Assembly: GCF_034355335.1 (NCBI RefSeq)
Contig: NZ_CP136422.1
Coordinates: 4,746,501-4,810,500 of the forward strand
Source of the DNA: Blautia coccoides
GTDB lineage: Bacteria > Bacillota > Clostridia > Lachnospirales > Lachnospiraceae
Direction of reading: 5' to 3'
DNA length: 64,000 nt
In this document: piece after piece, positions 9,173 to 17,976 of the stretch
How positions within the stretch are numbered: the stretch's first letter is position 1
Layout of the letters: the number at the start of each line of letters is the position of its first letter
Program-made: the position numbers and the translations under genes
Notes under the pieces: model-generated
Database searches by the model: none
What the model was told of the DNA's origin: nothing
What the model saw: only the letters and a program-made list of their open reading frames with translations

Positions 9173-10177
9173 TTATTTGTAGAATTCCGGCTTTTCCACT
9201 GCTGCGTTGATCGGCTCTACAGCACCAGTCTCCTGTGCTTTTACCAGCGCATCTGCTGTAATGGCAGCCAGGTAGCCATCCCATGCAGTTGGTCCGTTGA
9301 TCACGCCCTCAGCAGCTGCGTCAACCCAATCCTGGACCTCTGTGTCATACGCGTCTTTAAATCTTACGAAACAGTCTGTGTCGATGGTTGTGGAAACAGC
9401 GGCATTTTTACGGATACTGGGGTAGATCGGTGATGGCATCTTGATGGCGCCGTCTTCACAAACCACTTCACAGTTGATGTCATATCCGAATTTACAGTTT
9501 ACAAAAACTTCAACGTCGATGCATACACCCTTTTTAGTGCGCAGCAGCATGATCTGCGGATCTTTTAACTCAGAGTGAGAGTATTTTGTCACCTTGGGCA
9601 TGATCACCTGTGCAGATTCGTACTCGTCATCCACTAACCAGTGAAGTACATCAATTTCATGGATCGCTGTATCATGAACAGCCATGGGAGTTGTATAGTT
9701 GGTGCCAACCTCCGGGTTCCTGTGTGTACAGTGAAGGATCAGCGGCTCGCCGTATTCACCGGATGTGAGGGCTTCCTTCACCTGCATGTAGCCTTTGTCG
9801 TATCTTCTCATGAAACCAAGCTGGATGAGATGTTTTCCTGATGCAGCTTCCGCCTCTACTACTTTCAGACAGTCCTCAGCAGTTGTGCAGAGCGGTTTCT
9901 CACAAAAGATCCTCTTTCCTGCTTTGATCGCCGCCAAAAGGGATTCCACATGTGCAAATCCAGGAGATACGATGAACACCGCGTCCACATCCGGATCCTG
10001 GATCAGTTCGTTTGCATCTGTATATACCTTTGCCCCGCAGATTGCTGCTGCCTGCTTTGCGCTCTCTTCAAATACATCTGATACTGCAATTACTTCAGCT
10101 CCCTGAATCTTGTTTGTCAGTCTTTTGATGTGGTCCTTACCCATTCCGCCGCATCCGATAACTCCTACTCTTAACAT
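9173..10177 (-). CDS. iolG: Inositol 2-dehydrogenase
   Basis: IolG oxidises myo-inositol to 2-keto-myo-inositol with NAD+. The 334 residues are a Gfo/Idh/MocA oxidoreductase: Rossmann motif VGVIGCGGMGKDH at residues 4-16, the conserved FCEKPLCTTAEDC (catalytic Lys), and the IolG-like segments LIQLGFMRRYDKGYMQ, CTHRNPEVGTNYTT, DTAIHEIDVLHWLVDDEYES (active Asp and His) and GPTAWDGYLAAITADA. The start is the ATG at 10177 behind GGAGGATATGT; a longer frame to 10252 runs through the promoter region. It is the first gene of the operon, directly behind a promoter with a LacI-type operator. Confidence 0.93.
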   Translation of the reverse strand: MLRVGVIGCGGMGKDHIKRLTNKIQGAEVIAVSDVFEESAKQAAAICGAKVYTDANELIQDPDVDAVFIVSPGFAHVESLLAAIKAGKRIFCEKPLCTTAEDCLKVVEAEAASGKHLIQLGFMRRYDKGYMQVKEALTSGEYGEPLILHCTHRNPEVGTNYTTPMAVHDTAIHEIDVLHWLVDDEYESAQVIMPKVTKYSHSELKDPQIMLLRTKKGVCIDVEVFVNCKFGYDINCEVVCEDGAIKMPSPIYPSIRKNAAVSTTIDTDCFVRFKDAYDTEVQDWVDAAAEGVINGPTAWDGYLAAITADALVKAQETGAVEPINAAVEKPEFYK

Positions 10178-10251
10178 AATACATATCCTCCATTTTTTCT
10201 TTTTGCTTTTCTGTAGTTTATATTTTGTTTTTGTTCTTTCTTGATGATGCA

Positions 10252-10280
10252 ATCATACCATAGCGTTCACGTGAACGCAA
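10252..10280 (-). promoter_or_regulatory. iol operon promoter with LacI-type operator in the spacer
   Basis: On the minus strand TTGCGT (10275-10280) and TATGAT (10252-10257) are 17 bases apart. The perfect 16 bp palindrome GCGTTCACGTGAACGC (10263-10278) overlaps the -35 box and fills most of the spacer. A bound repressor would block RNA polymerase directly. The divergently placed function of the LacI gene at 10967-11995 makes it the likely binder. Confidence 0.85.
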
Positions 10281-10550
10281 TTGATTTATTGTACAAGATT
10301 CACAGTCCATTTTTATTGACTTTTGCTAATTGATAAAAAACAGACAATGTTTTTGTGCATGTCGCCTGTTTTTACTACTTTATATTCAGCTATTCCCTTA
10401 TTTATTTGTGTATTTTTACTTCGTCGAGGTAAAACATCAGTTCAAATGCATTCTTCCCAAAGTTCCCAATATGGTATATTTATATTATATTTTTAGTATT
10501 TTTCCAATATAATCAGTTGTATTATGGGTATGTTTTATATTTTTCATGCG

Positions 10551-10558
10551 CGTGCACG
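10551..10558. promoter_or_regulatory. Auxiliary LacI-type operator-like site
   Basis: CGTGCACG here is identical to the core of the site in front of the LacI-type gene (12022-12029). It lies about 285 bp upstream of the main iol operator, a distance at which repressor looping is known for LacI proteins. No promoter of its own is clear. Confidence 0.45.
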
Positions 10559-10808
10559 TATGTTTTAATAGTCATTCACAACTGTGTTTTCTATGGTCAG
10601 CGGTCCTTCATCAAAATTCTATTTTCTGTAATTTTATGCCTTGAAGGAACCGACATAGATCAACACTTATCCAAATAACCTTGAGAAAACACGTACATTT
10701 GCTGCAATGACCGCAAAAAAACTTCCTATCAAAAAATCTTCAGCAGCCAAGCAAACGTCCCGTCTCCGACAGCGGTCCTCTATGGATCATTATGGATCAT
10801 CACCTATA

Positions 10809-10900
10809 ACAGTAAAAATGCTGTACAATTTCAATTTTTACAGTAACGATGCTGTACAGCTCCTATTTTACAGTAACTATGCAGTACAGCTCCTATTTTT
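10809..10900. repeat. Three tandem units of about 30 bp
   Basis: Units start with ACAGTAA at 10809, 10840 and 10870. Each holds a GCTGTAC-type palindrome; the second reads GCTGTACAGC. Units 2 and 3 share GTACAGCTCCTATTTT. They lie just past the 3' end of the LacI-type gene. Function unknown. Confidence 0.7.
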
Positions 10901-10941
10901 AGTGGAATAACGGCAGAAACGCCTCAGATCATTTATCATAA

Positions 10942-10963
10942 TACGGCCGCCGAAACGGCCGTA
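10942..10963 (-). terminator. Terminator-like hairpin after the LacI-type gene
   Basis: TACGGCCG and CGGCCGTA form an 8 bp GC-rich stem with a 6-base loop, 4 bases past the stop at 10967. The sequence after it on the minus strand is AT-rich (TTATGATAAAT) rather than a pure T-run. Confidence 0.55.
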
Positions 10964-10966
10964 CCT

Positions 10967-11995
10967 CTACAGATTATACCGGTTTTTTATCATGATCTCC
11001 GCATAACGGTATACGGACTCTGGTTTTTCATCGTCAAACAACAGGTGGAACAAGATCATCACCGGTTCATATCCCTGCATATAGGAATCCTGACCGATAA
11101 GAAAATTGATAGCCCCGCGCTCCACCCATTTTTTATTCTCATCCAGAAAGTCATTGCCTATCACTTTGATCTCATGTTCTTTTCCAAGCTTCTCAAGCAT
11201 TTCACAGACCCCTTTTACCGCAGTTCCTGTCACATAAATGCCCTTCAGCTTTGGATACTGCTCCAGAAGCTCCTCCACGATTTTTGCGGCTACCCACTCG
11301 TCATCATAGGAATATTTCGTTCCCACAAGCTGGATATCGGGATAACTCTCAAGTATTTCTGACTGGAAGCCCCGGATACGGTTATTTAATGCCGGATTGG
11401 ATATATGGCCTGAGATCACCGCCACTTCCCCCTCTCCCCCTGTGATCTCCCCCATCAGCCCGGCTGCTGTCCTACCGCTCTGTATGGTGTTCTGTCCCAC
11501 AAAACACAGCCGCTTTGTATCCTCTATGTCAGAGTTAAACGTGATAATGGGAATTCCGTACTCCTCTGAAAACTGGTTGATCATTCTTTTCAGCATGGTG
11601 TCCTCTGAAGGAGAGAGGGCAATACCTGAATACTCCTGTGTCTTCAGCTCATGCATGATCTCCATTACCCTGCCGGCATCCACACCGTCTACACGGAATA
11701 TCTCCACTGTGCCGCCCAGGCTTTCCACCTCTTGTTTTGCCGCTTTCATGCCTTCGTAAACCTGCTCCATAAACGGTGTCTGGGCTGACTGCATGATAAC
11801 CCCTATTTTAAGATTCCTTTTTGCCATGACAAGCGCTCTGCCCGCAAGACTGGGCTGATATCCCATATCCTTTGCTATTTTCTTTATCTTCTCCGCCACC
11901 TCCGGCCGAACTCTTCCCCTGTCCTTCAGTGCCCGGTCTACCGTTCCTCTGGATACCCCGGCCGCCTCCGCAATCTGCTGTAATGTTACTGGCAT
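10967..11995 (-). CDS. LacI-family transcriptional regulator, probable iol repressor
   Basis: The 342 residues carry the LacI helix-turn-helix at residues 4-24 (LQQIAEAAGVSRGTVDRAL) and a hinge helix near ALVMAKRN, then a periplasmic-binding-protein-like sugar-sensing domain (KIGVIMQSAQTPFMEQVYEG and GIYVTGTAVKGVCEML). The ATG at 11995 is used because the earlier ATG at 12001 overlaps its own ribosome site (GGGAGGA). Its own promoter carries CGTGCACG just after the -10 box, and a related palindrome sits in the iol promoter. I infer self-control and control of iolG onward by an inositol-derived inducer. Confidence 0.9.
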   Translation of the reverse strand: MPVTLQQIAEAAGVSRGTVDRALKDRGRVRPEVAEKIKKIAKDMGYQPSLAGRALVMAKRNLKIGVIMQSAQTPFMEQVYEGMKAAKQEVESLGGTVEIFRVDGVDAGRVMEIMHELKTQEYSGIALSPSEDTMLKRMINQFSEEYGIPIITFNSDIEDTKRLCFVGQNTIQSGRTAAGLMGEITGGEGEVAVISGHISNPALNNRIRGFQSEILESYPDIQLVGTKYSYDDEWVAAKIVEELLEQYPKLKGIYVTGTAVKGVCEMLEKLGKEHEIKVIGNDFLDENKKWVERGAINFLIGQDSYMQGYEPVMILFHLLFDDEKPESVYRYAEIMIKNRYNL

Positions 11996-12021
11996 AATCA
12001 TCCTCCCGCCTTAAATGTACT

Positions 12022-12070
12022 CGTGCACGCACTTTTGTCTTATTATATTCCATTTAGAACAGTTATGCAA
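12022..12070 (-). promoter_or_regulatory. Promoter and operator of the LacI-type gene
   Basis: TTGCAT (12065-12070) and TATAAT (12042-12047) on the minus strand are 17 bases apart. CGTGCACG (12022-12029) lies in the early transcribed region and fits self-repression. Confidence 0.8.
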
Positions 12071-12092
12071 GAACAAAGATATAGGAAATGTA

Positions 12093-12121
12093 TTGTCTTC
12101 ACTCCGCCCCCGGGCTATAAT
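12093..12121 (+). promoter_or_regulatory. Promoter of the AraC-type gene
   Basis: TTGTCT (12093-12098) and TATAAT (12116-12121) are 17 bases apart, 56 bases before the ATG at 12178, which has AAGGAG in front. Confidence 0.75.
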
Positions 12122-12177
12122 GATAAATGCCAAAACCTAAAACGTGAAATTTAAACAAAATCTGAAAGGAGACTGCT

Positions 12178-13046
12178 ATGTACACATTTGTACAGATGAA
12201 ATATCAGACCAACCAGCATTTCTATCCTCTGTTCTGCGGTTACCAGACCTGTGATCCCTCCTACTCCTTCGGTCCGGCGGTCCGGGACTATCATCTCCTT
12301 CATTTCTGTATCAGCGGCAAAGGACAGTTTTTTTCCAATGATATATGCTATGACATCTGTGAAGGCCAGGGATTTCTTATTTCCCCAAAACAACTCACCT
12401 TTTATCAGGCAGATGCTGTTCATCCCTGGACCTATCTTTGGATTGCCTTTGAGGGCGACATGGTAAAAAAGTATCTGTCACTCTGTGGTCTCTCCATAAA
12501 TACCCCAATCATACAATGCCCGCAGAAAGACAGACTACAGCAGATCATTTTAGATATGATCGCACATGGCAGCGCAACCATCAGCAACGAGCTTTACAAT
12601 CAAGGACTTTTATACCAATTCTTTTCATTACTTGCCCAGTCTCCGTCTCTTGCATCCAGACCGGAAGAAAGTATTGACAATCATATATTGCGAAAGCTAT
12701 TGAATACATTCGTTTTAATTACCAGGCCCAGATCACTGTTCAGGATATCGCGGATTATGTATCTCTGAACCGCAGTTATCTGACTACTGTCTTTCAGAAA
12801 AATCTGCATTTCTCACCACAGCAGTTCCTTATGCGGCACCGTATTACAAAGGCCACAGAAATGCTGGTGGAAACTGACCATCTGATACAGAATATCGCCA
12901 GCTCCTGCGGCTACGCCAATGAACTGTCTTTTGCCAAAGCATTTAAGAAAGTTACCGGACTCAGCCCTTCTGAATACCGCAAAAAAAAGAGGATTCCCCC
13001 AAACACGATCCGTAGGGAGGATCCTCATAAAGATGAATCTTTTTAA
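12178..13046 (+). pseudogene. AraC-family regulator with a frameshift
   Basis: The first frame (12178 to about 12690) encodes the cupin-like sugar-binding half: RDYHLLHFCISGKGQFF and HPWTYLWIAFEGDMVKKYL. Near 12685-12692 the frame changes by one base. The next frame reads AKAIEYIRFNYQAQITVQD, then the two helix-turn-helix motifs of AraC (IADYVSLNRSYLTTVFQK and IASSCGYANELSFAKAFKK) and the usual ending GLSPSEYRKKKR. The whole would be about 289 residues, normal for the family. As it stands the first frame stops at 12768 without a DNA-binding domain. It is either a broken gene or a sequencing error. The convergent symporter gene at 13058 is the likely target. Confidence 0.85.
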
Positions 13047-13057
13047 CTTTACAGAAC

Positions 13058-14515
13058 TCAGATACTGCTGTGTACCAAATCGTTTTCCGGTACAACCTTC
13101 TGCCCGTACTCCGGCTTATGATCATTTTGGAGGATCAGGCTGTCCGGTGCGCTGCTTTTTCTTGTCTCCAGTACACTCATGATCTTGTCGTAATATATGC
13201 CGTCCAGTTTAAAAAACCTCTTATACACCAAAAGACTCATGCAGGCACACACAGCGGGCAGCAGGATCATAACAATGGTGATTCCGTTTTTTGTAGCTGT
13301 GCTCTGCACCACATTCGGCACATATCCTGTCAGATCCAGAGCAAAACCGGTAAACAGAGAACCCATGGCAGAAGAAAATTTAACCAGAAGTGTCTGCATG
13401 GAAAACGTAACGCTCTCATTCCTGGTTCCTGCCTTATACTCTCCGTAATCCACTACATCTGCCAGAATAACGGTCACACTGCCAAGCTGCAGCCCGGAAC
13501 CGAATTTAAACAAAAAGGCACAGAGCGCCGCAGCCGCCACACTCCCGGGCGCTGCAAATCTAGCTGCCAGAAGCAGGCCCAGACCAACCAGAGGAAATAC
13601 ACAGGCGGCTGTATATACCTTTTTTCTTGACAGAAGGCTTACCAGCTTTGGAAAAGCGATCAGACCTGCCATCTCCGCGATTCCGCACACTGCGGTAAAT
13701 ACAGAGAACAGCGACTCCCCTCCCACCACATATTTAAAGTAATACATAGATACGCCCACTACTATCTGGGTTGCCAGGTTATAAAACAATATGATCCCGA
13801 TCGTCACCAAAAGCTGATCATTCTGACGGATAATGCGAAATGCCTGAAGAAGTGAAATTTTCTCAGCTTTATCATCTGCTGCTGGTTTTCTATCCTTAAC
13901 GTTGAACACAGTAAGACCAATGGTAAACACAAAAAGAACTGCAATAATAATGGATATATAATGAAATCCCATCTGCCTTTCGGCCACAGAACTTCCTCCG
14001 CCCAGCCGGTCTACAAACTGCAGGCCAAAACCGCCTATGATAAAAAAGGCACAGCTTGCGAAAGTTCTCGGTATTACAGAAACCTTTTCCCTCTCTGTTT
14101 TATCACTGGTAAGATTGGGAAGCATGGACCAGTACGGAATATCCATGATCGTGTAAGTCATTCCCCACAGAATATAGAATACTGTTGCGTATACATACAT
14201 TCCTTTTGCACTGATTCCCCCGAAACGGGTGAACAACAGAATATAGACCACTACATTCACCAATGTGCCAATCACCAGCCACGGTTTGAATTTTCCAAAG
14301 CGGCTTCTTGTGTTATCCACGATCGTGCCCATAAAAATATCATTCAATGCATCCCAAATTCTGGCGATAAAAAACATGGTTCCTACAAAAGCTGCGTTCA
14401 GTCCCAGAATATCTGTAAAATACACCATGATATAGACGAACACCAACTGACAAACCATATCTTTCCCAAAAGCACCCAGTCCATATGACAATTTTTCTTT
14501 CATTGATAGCTTCAT
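13058..14515 (-). CDS. GPH-family (MelB-like) sugar:cation symporter
   Basis: This 485-residue protein has about 12 membrane helices and the family loops: MKEKLSYGLGAFGKDMVCQL, ARIWDALNDIFMGTIVDNTRSRFGKFKPW (loop 2-3, cation site Asp residues) and VVDYGEYKAGTRNESVTFSMQT. It imports a sugar or glycoside with Na+ or H+. The substrate is not visible; no glycosidase lies next to it. The ATG at 14515 follows AAGGGGAAACAAG. A TATACT box lies at 14622-14627 on the minus strand without a good -35 box, which would fit dependence on an activator such as the (frameshifted) AraC protein next door. Confidence 0.88.
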   Translation of the reverse strand: MKLSMKEKLSYGLGAFGKDMVCQLVFVYIMVYFTDILGLNAAFVGTMFFIARIWDALNDIFMGTIVDNTRSRFGKFKPWLVIGTLVNVVVYILLFTRFGGISAKGMYVYATVFYILWGMTYTIMDIPYWSMLPNLTSDKTEREKVSVIPRTFASCAFFIIGGFGLQFVDRLGGGSSVAERQMGFHYISIIIAVLFVFTIGLTVFNVKDRKPAADDKAEKISLLQAFRIIRQNDQLLVTIGIILFYNLATQIVVGVSMYYFKYVVGGESLFSVFTAVCGIAEMAGLIAFPKLVSLLSRKKVYTAACVFPLVGLGLLLAARFAAPGSVAAAALCAFLFKFGSGLQLGSVTVILADVVDYGEYKAGTRNESVTFSMQTLLVKFSSAMGSLFTGFALDLTGYVPNVVQSTATKNGITIVMILLPAVCACMSLLVYKRFFKLDGIYYDKIMSVLETRKSSAPDSLILQNDHKPEYGQKVVPENDLVHSSI

Positions 14516-14621
14516 CTTGTTTCCCCTTCTCTGTCAGAATATGCCCATAGGCAGACTCTATCATTACTTTTGTTGAATCAATATTAGAGGAACATTTTTA
14601 TTTCCCCTTAATTTCTTAAAA

Positions 14622-14627
14622 AGTATA
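14622..14627 (-). promoter_or_regulatory. Possible -10 box of the symporter gene
   Basis: TATACT on the minus strand, preceded by GG. No good -35 box is found at 16-18 bases, as is common in activator-dependent promoters. Confidence 0.35.
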
Positions 14628-14740
14628 CCATAAAAAGGGATTTTTTAAAGAATCCTATGTTTGCAATACCATTCCAAATGTTAGGTACTCATATAACTTT
14701 ACAAATATTTTTCTGTTTTTTTTGACACACATCCGGCAAT

Positions 14741-14784
14741 AAAAATACCCGACAGCATATACAAAACTACTGCTAGGTATTTTT
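14741..14784 (-). terminator. Terminator of the BceAB-like operon
   Basis: AAAAATACC and GGTATTTTT pair with a 9 bp stem and an inner AGCA/TGCT stem. On the minus strand it ends in TTTTTATTG, a fair T-run, 27 bases after the permease stop. Confidence 0.75.
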
Positions 14785-14810
14785 CTATTCAAAGTTTAAA
14801 CATATGTCTA

Positions 14811-16907
14811 TTATATTTTCAGGATTTTCTCTGACTTTTTCAAAGAAATCCTATATAGGAAGAACTGGTATCCCCATATAACGGCAATCACAACCGCCAT
14901 CAAACCCGCGATGCCCACTTCTCTTGCTGTCATGACACCGTCATTCTGCCACATGATCAAAAGTTCATAGATGAACATCAGAAGACATCCCATAACCGTA
15001 GGCAGGACAAAACATTTGCTGATTTGACCTTTTAAAAGACCGCGGAGGTACTTTTTATTTGCCCCTAATTTTTCCAGATCCATGAAAATCTGACTGTTTT
15101 TCAGTGCCACATTCTGACTTCTTGTATATAAAATAATGCTCTCAGAAGCTAGACATATAATGGCAATATATGCAAACAGCAGTAAATAGATCGCACGCCT
15201 CATAGCGGCATTTTCTTTTTCAAGGGGCACAATCGTTGGTCTGTAAAGCCAATCCTGTTCCAGGGCCGGTCTTTTTCCGTCATAAATCCCCTGTAAATTA
15301 TAGCTATAATCGTCTCCCAGAACTTTTGACTGATATGCATTATAAGCAGAAATGTGATCCATACTGTCCGATGCTCTGCCGCAGAACTGTTCAAACAGTT
15401 TTTCACAGTATGCATAGGTCTGTTCACTGTCCTCTATATTGAACAATACCTGGCGTATTATTTTGTCATCCGTGATACCGGCTCTCAGTTTTTCATAATC
15501 CGCATCACTGACAATATACCTTGTCTGGGCATTAAATCCCATGTCCATCACAAGAGAATGATATGTCACCAGACCATCGTATTCCATGGGAATAAAATCC
15601 TCTTCATTCTGCATATACAGCCTGGTCATATCATCGAATTTGTTAAAAATATTTTCCTTTGCCTCTTCCGATTGTATTATTTTGTAATGGCCTTCTGCAA
15701 CCTCTGTCTCTTTTCCGGTCAAAATCTCAAACTGAGATGCGCCGATACATTCATAGTAAAAATATTGTTCCTTATATTCTTCTATAAGGTTATTGTTCTC
15801 ATCCACATCCTCACGGCTCACGCCATCCCCCAAAACCTGGATGAACTCTGCCTCCCTGTAATCCTTTACAGAGACCTGATACTGGTCTGCCAAAGAAAAC
15901 ACATCTTCTTTAGACAATTCATCCACATCAACCGGATACCGATAAGATATATCATCCTCGGCTTTTTCTAAACCGTGTTCTCCCTGAAGAGGCAGATAAA
16001 AGATGCCCAGCATAACTCCCATAAGCAGCAGCGCAATGACAAGCATATTTCTTACAATAGAGCCTCCTTGAAATTTGAGCATGCCGTAAGATATCACATT
16101 ATCATAATATTTCTGTGGATTTTTCCCCTTTTTGTGCGCAGCTATGGAATAGACCAAAATGCGGTAAAGTCCCACTGCCGCAGAAATATAGAACAGATTT
16201 GTCCACCATCCCAGCCAGTGCCCGCTTACTCTAACGGTTATAATGGGCAGAAAATAGCCTATTGCCACGCCTAAGACGATCATCACGACGCCCGATACCA
16301 GATAGGACAATGTCACACTCCTTTTCAAAGGCTCCTGTCTGCGCTGTTCATTGATGATATCCATGATATTACTCCTCTTCATGAACCGCACACACATGAC
16401 TCCCACACATAGGATCAAAAGGAGACTGTAAACAACACCGCCTATAACTCCGAAAATGGAAATAGAAAAGTGATTATCATTCCCGCTGCTTGCTATTTTT
16501 TCAAATATAACACCGATGATACTCCCAAAGATAACTCCCATAAGAATACCTGCCAGGGAACACAGAGCCATCATCTTGCCCATTTCCATGAATAATGCTC
16601 TGGCAAGATTCCTTTTTCCGGCCCCCAGCGCAAGGAAAATCCCTGTCTCCCTGCTCTTATATCTCAAAAACAGACTGGCCGCATAGATACTGAACATTAC
16701 GCATCCTGCCGCTGCAAGAAAGAAGATCATATCTGCTATTTTTCTGGAGTCTCCCCCGTTTGGCAAAGTTTTCTGCACCAGGCCGCTTCCGTATATGACC
16801 AGATAGGAGGTGATCAGCAGAATAGAAAGTGTCACACAGAACTGGAACTGCAGATATTCTTTTTTATTGTTTTTCCTTAATTTTGCAAATAATCCGCTCA
16901 GCTTCAT
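14811..16907 (-). CDS. FtsX-domain ABC transporter permease, BceB-like
   Basis: The 698 residues show an FtsX/MacB-type layout: helix near residues 25-50, three more helices by about 170 with the typical SRETGIFLALGAGKRNLARA loop, further helices to about 310, a large extracytoplasmic domain of about 250 residues (roughly 320-570), and three C-terminal helices. This fits BceB-type exporters and sensors of cell-wall-active peptides. The ATG at 16907 is preferred to the GTG at 16919, which lies in the ATPase gene. It starts one base after the ATPase stop. No BceRS-type kinase pair lies beside it, so the peptide-resistance role is inference. Confidence 0.8.
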   Translation of the reverse strand: MKLSGLFAKLRKNNKKEYLQFQFCVTLSILLITSYLVIYGSGLVQKTLPNGGDSRKIADMIFFLAAAGCVMFSIYAASLFLRYKSRETGIFLALGAGKRNLARALFMEMGKMMALCSLAGILMGVIFGSIIGVIFEKIASSGNDNHFSISIFGVIGGVVYSLLLILCVGVMCVRFMKRSNIMDIINEQRRQEPLKRSVTLSYLVSGVVMIVLGVAIGYFLPIITVRVSGHWLGWWTNLFYISAAVGLYRILVYSIAAHKKGKNPQKYYDNVISYGMLKFQGGSIVRNMLVIALLLMGVMLGIFYLPLQGEHGLEKAEDDISYRYPVDVDELSKEDVFSLADQYQVSVKDYREAEFIQVLGDGVSREDVDENNNLIEEYKEQYFYYECIGASQFEILTGKETEVAEGHYKIIQSEEAKENIFNKFDDMTRLYMQNEEDFIPMEYDGLVTYHSLVMDMGFNAQTRYIVSDADYEKLRAGITDDKIIRQVLFNIEDSEQTYAYCEKLFEQFCGRASDSMDHISAYNAYQSKVLGDDYSYNLQGIYDGKRPALEQDWLYRPTIVPLEKENAAMRRAIYLLLFAYIAIICLASESIILYTRSQNVALKNSQIFMDLEKLGANKKYLRGLLKGQISKCFVLPTVMGCLLMFIYELLIMWQNDGVMTAREVGIAGLMAVVIAVIWGYQFFLYRISLKKSEKILKI

Positions 16908-16908
16908 T

Positions 16909-17652
16909 TTATTCACCACCGTTCATTTTTCTCAAAACATCTAAAAGCTCTTCCATGAATTGTCTGTGATCGCCATTGCTTGTCAATTCTGTATATACCC
17001 TTCCGTCCTTCATCACGATCACCCTGTCACAATAACTAGCGGAAAAACTGTCATGGGTTACCATAAATGTAGTGGCATTTAATTCCTTCTGAGCCTCTAA
17101 AAAAGCCCCGATCACTGCCTCGCTGGAACGGCTGTCCAGATTACCTGTGGGTTCATCTGCAAGGATCAAAAGCGGATTATTCATAAGCGCCCTTGCCACT
17201 GCGGTTCTCTGTTTCTGTCCGCCGGATATCTCTGCCGGAAATTTTTTTGCAATATCCGCAATATCAAACATTTTCAGGAGCTTTTCTGCTTTTGTCTCCA
17301 TCTGCCTGTATGGTTCCTGGTGGATAACTTTTGGCACACATACATTTTCAAATACATTCAGACCATCCAGAAGCATGAAATCCTGAAAAACAAACCCCAG
17401 CTTTTCATTTCTTATTTTTGCGATCTGTTCCTCTTTCATATTGGATATATTGACTCCGTCCAACAGGATTTCTCCTTTGTCGTGTGGTATGAAGCAGGAA
17501 ATACAGTTTAAAAGGGTTGTTTTCCCCGAACCGGACGGTCCCATAACTGCCACAAATTCCCCTTCCTCGATGGAAAAAGAGACATCCTTTAATACCTCGT
17601 ATGTGGTATTTCCTGTCTTATAGCTTTTGTATAAATGATTCACCTGTAACAT
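16909..17652 (-). CDS. ABC transporter ATP-binding protein, BceA/LolD-like
   Basis: The 247 residues contain the Walker A motif GPSGSGKTTLLN, the Q-loop FVFQDFMLLDGLNV, the signature ISGGQKQRTAVARAL and Walker B LLILADEPTGNLD with the H-loop VTHDSF. It powers the permease encoded next in the same operon. The ATG at 17652 is behind AGGGAGGATT; the longer frame to 17718 lies in the leader. Confidence 0.93.
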   Translation of the reverse strand: MLQVNHLYKSYKTGNTTYEVLKDVSFSIEEGEFVAVMGPSGSGKTTLLNCISCFIPHDKGEILLDGVNISNMKEEQIAKIRNEKLGFVFQDFMLLDGLNVFENVCVPKVIHQEPYRQMETKAEKLLKMFDIADIAKKFPAEISGGQKQRTAVARALMNNPLLILADEPTGNLDSRSSEAVIGAFLEAQKELNATTFMVTHDSFSASYCDRVIVMKDGRVYTELTSNGDHRQFMEELLDVLRKMNGGE

Positions 17653-17976
17653 AATATAATCCTCCCTGATCTCTATATATTGTGCATTTGCAGTTTTGCA
17701 CTTGTTGTTCGTATGCATTTATTCTATCGAAAAAAGGAGGAGGATCACAGATGATGAGATGACAAGTTTGGTATGATTTTTGTAAAGTTTTGCATCCATT
17801 GTCATAATTGTACTTTTGGCACAAAAATTAACCGGTAAATGCATTCTGCATTCACCGGTCAGAGTAGATGATATATAACATTTTCTTAATTGATGCGCGT
17901 CTATTTATACTCCTTTGCCGCTTGATACGGAAACTCTGTCTATTCTAATAATCTGACAAAAGCTTTTTAAAAACAC
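17653..17976. other. Intergenic region upstream of the BceAB-like operon
   Basis: About 320 bases between the MglB-type gene stop and the ATPase start. It contains the terminator at 17823-17859. The leader of the ATPase gene has an AT-rich stretch with a TAGAAT box but no clear -35. I see no small gene. Confidence 0.5.
17823..17859 (-). terminator. Terminator of the kinase/binding-protein operon
   Basis: ACCGGTAAATGCA and TGCATTCACCGGT form a 13-base stem with one mismatch and a 3-base loop. On the minus strand it is followed by TAATTTTTG. It lies 117 bases past the stop of the MglB-type gene. Confidence 0.75.

Larger units (their letters stand above)
10281..10966. other. Long intergenic region between iolG and lacI-type gene
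   Basis: About 690 bases with no convincing gene; the small plus-strand frames here have no ribosome sites. It holds an operator-like CGTGCACG (10551-10558), three tandem units of about 30 bp (10809-10900) and a terminator-like hairpin after the LacI-type gene (10942-10963). The middle part is AT-rich. Confidence 0.6.

Noticed and set aside
4038..10177. C-glycoside deglycosylation (dgp-type) cluster
   Set aside because: The oxidoreductase and TIM-barrel proteins match IolG, IolI and IolE much better, and no small DgpB-like subunit is present.
10330..10910. Small plus-strand genes in the iolG-lacI gap
   Set aside because: No ribosome sites, and the composition is that of AT-rich repeat-bearing intergenic DNA.
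12831..13046. Separate small AraC-type DNA-binding protein
   Set aside because: The frame has no ribosome site and continues directly from the upstream cupin half once a one-base shift is allowed; it is part of one broken gene.
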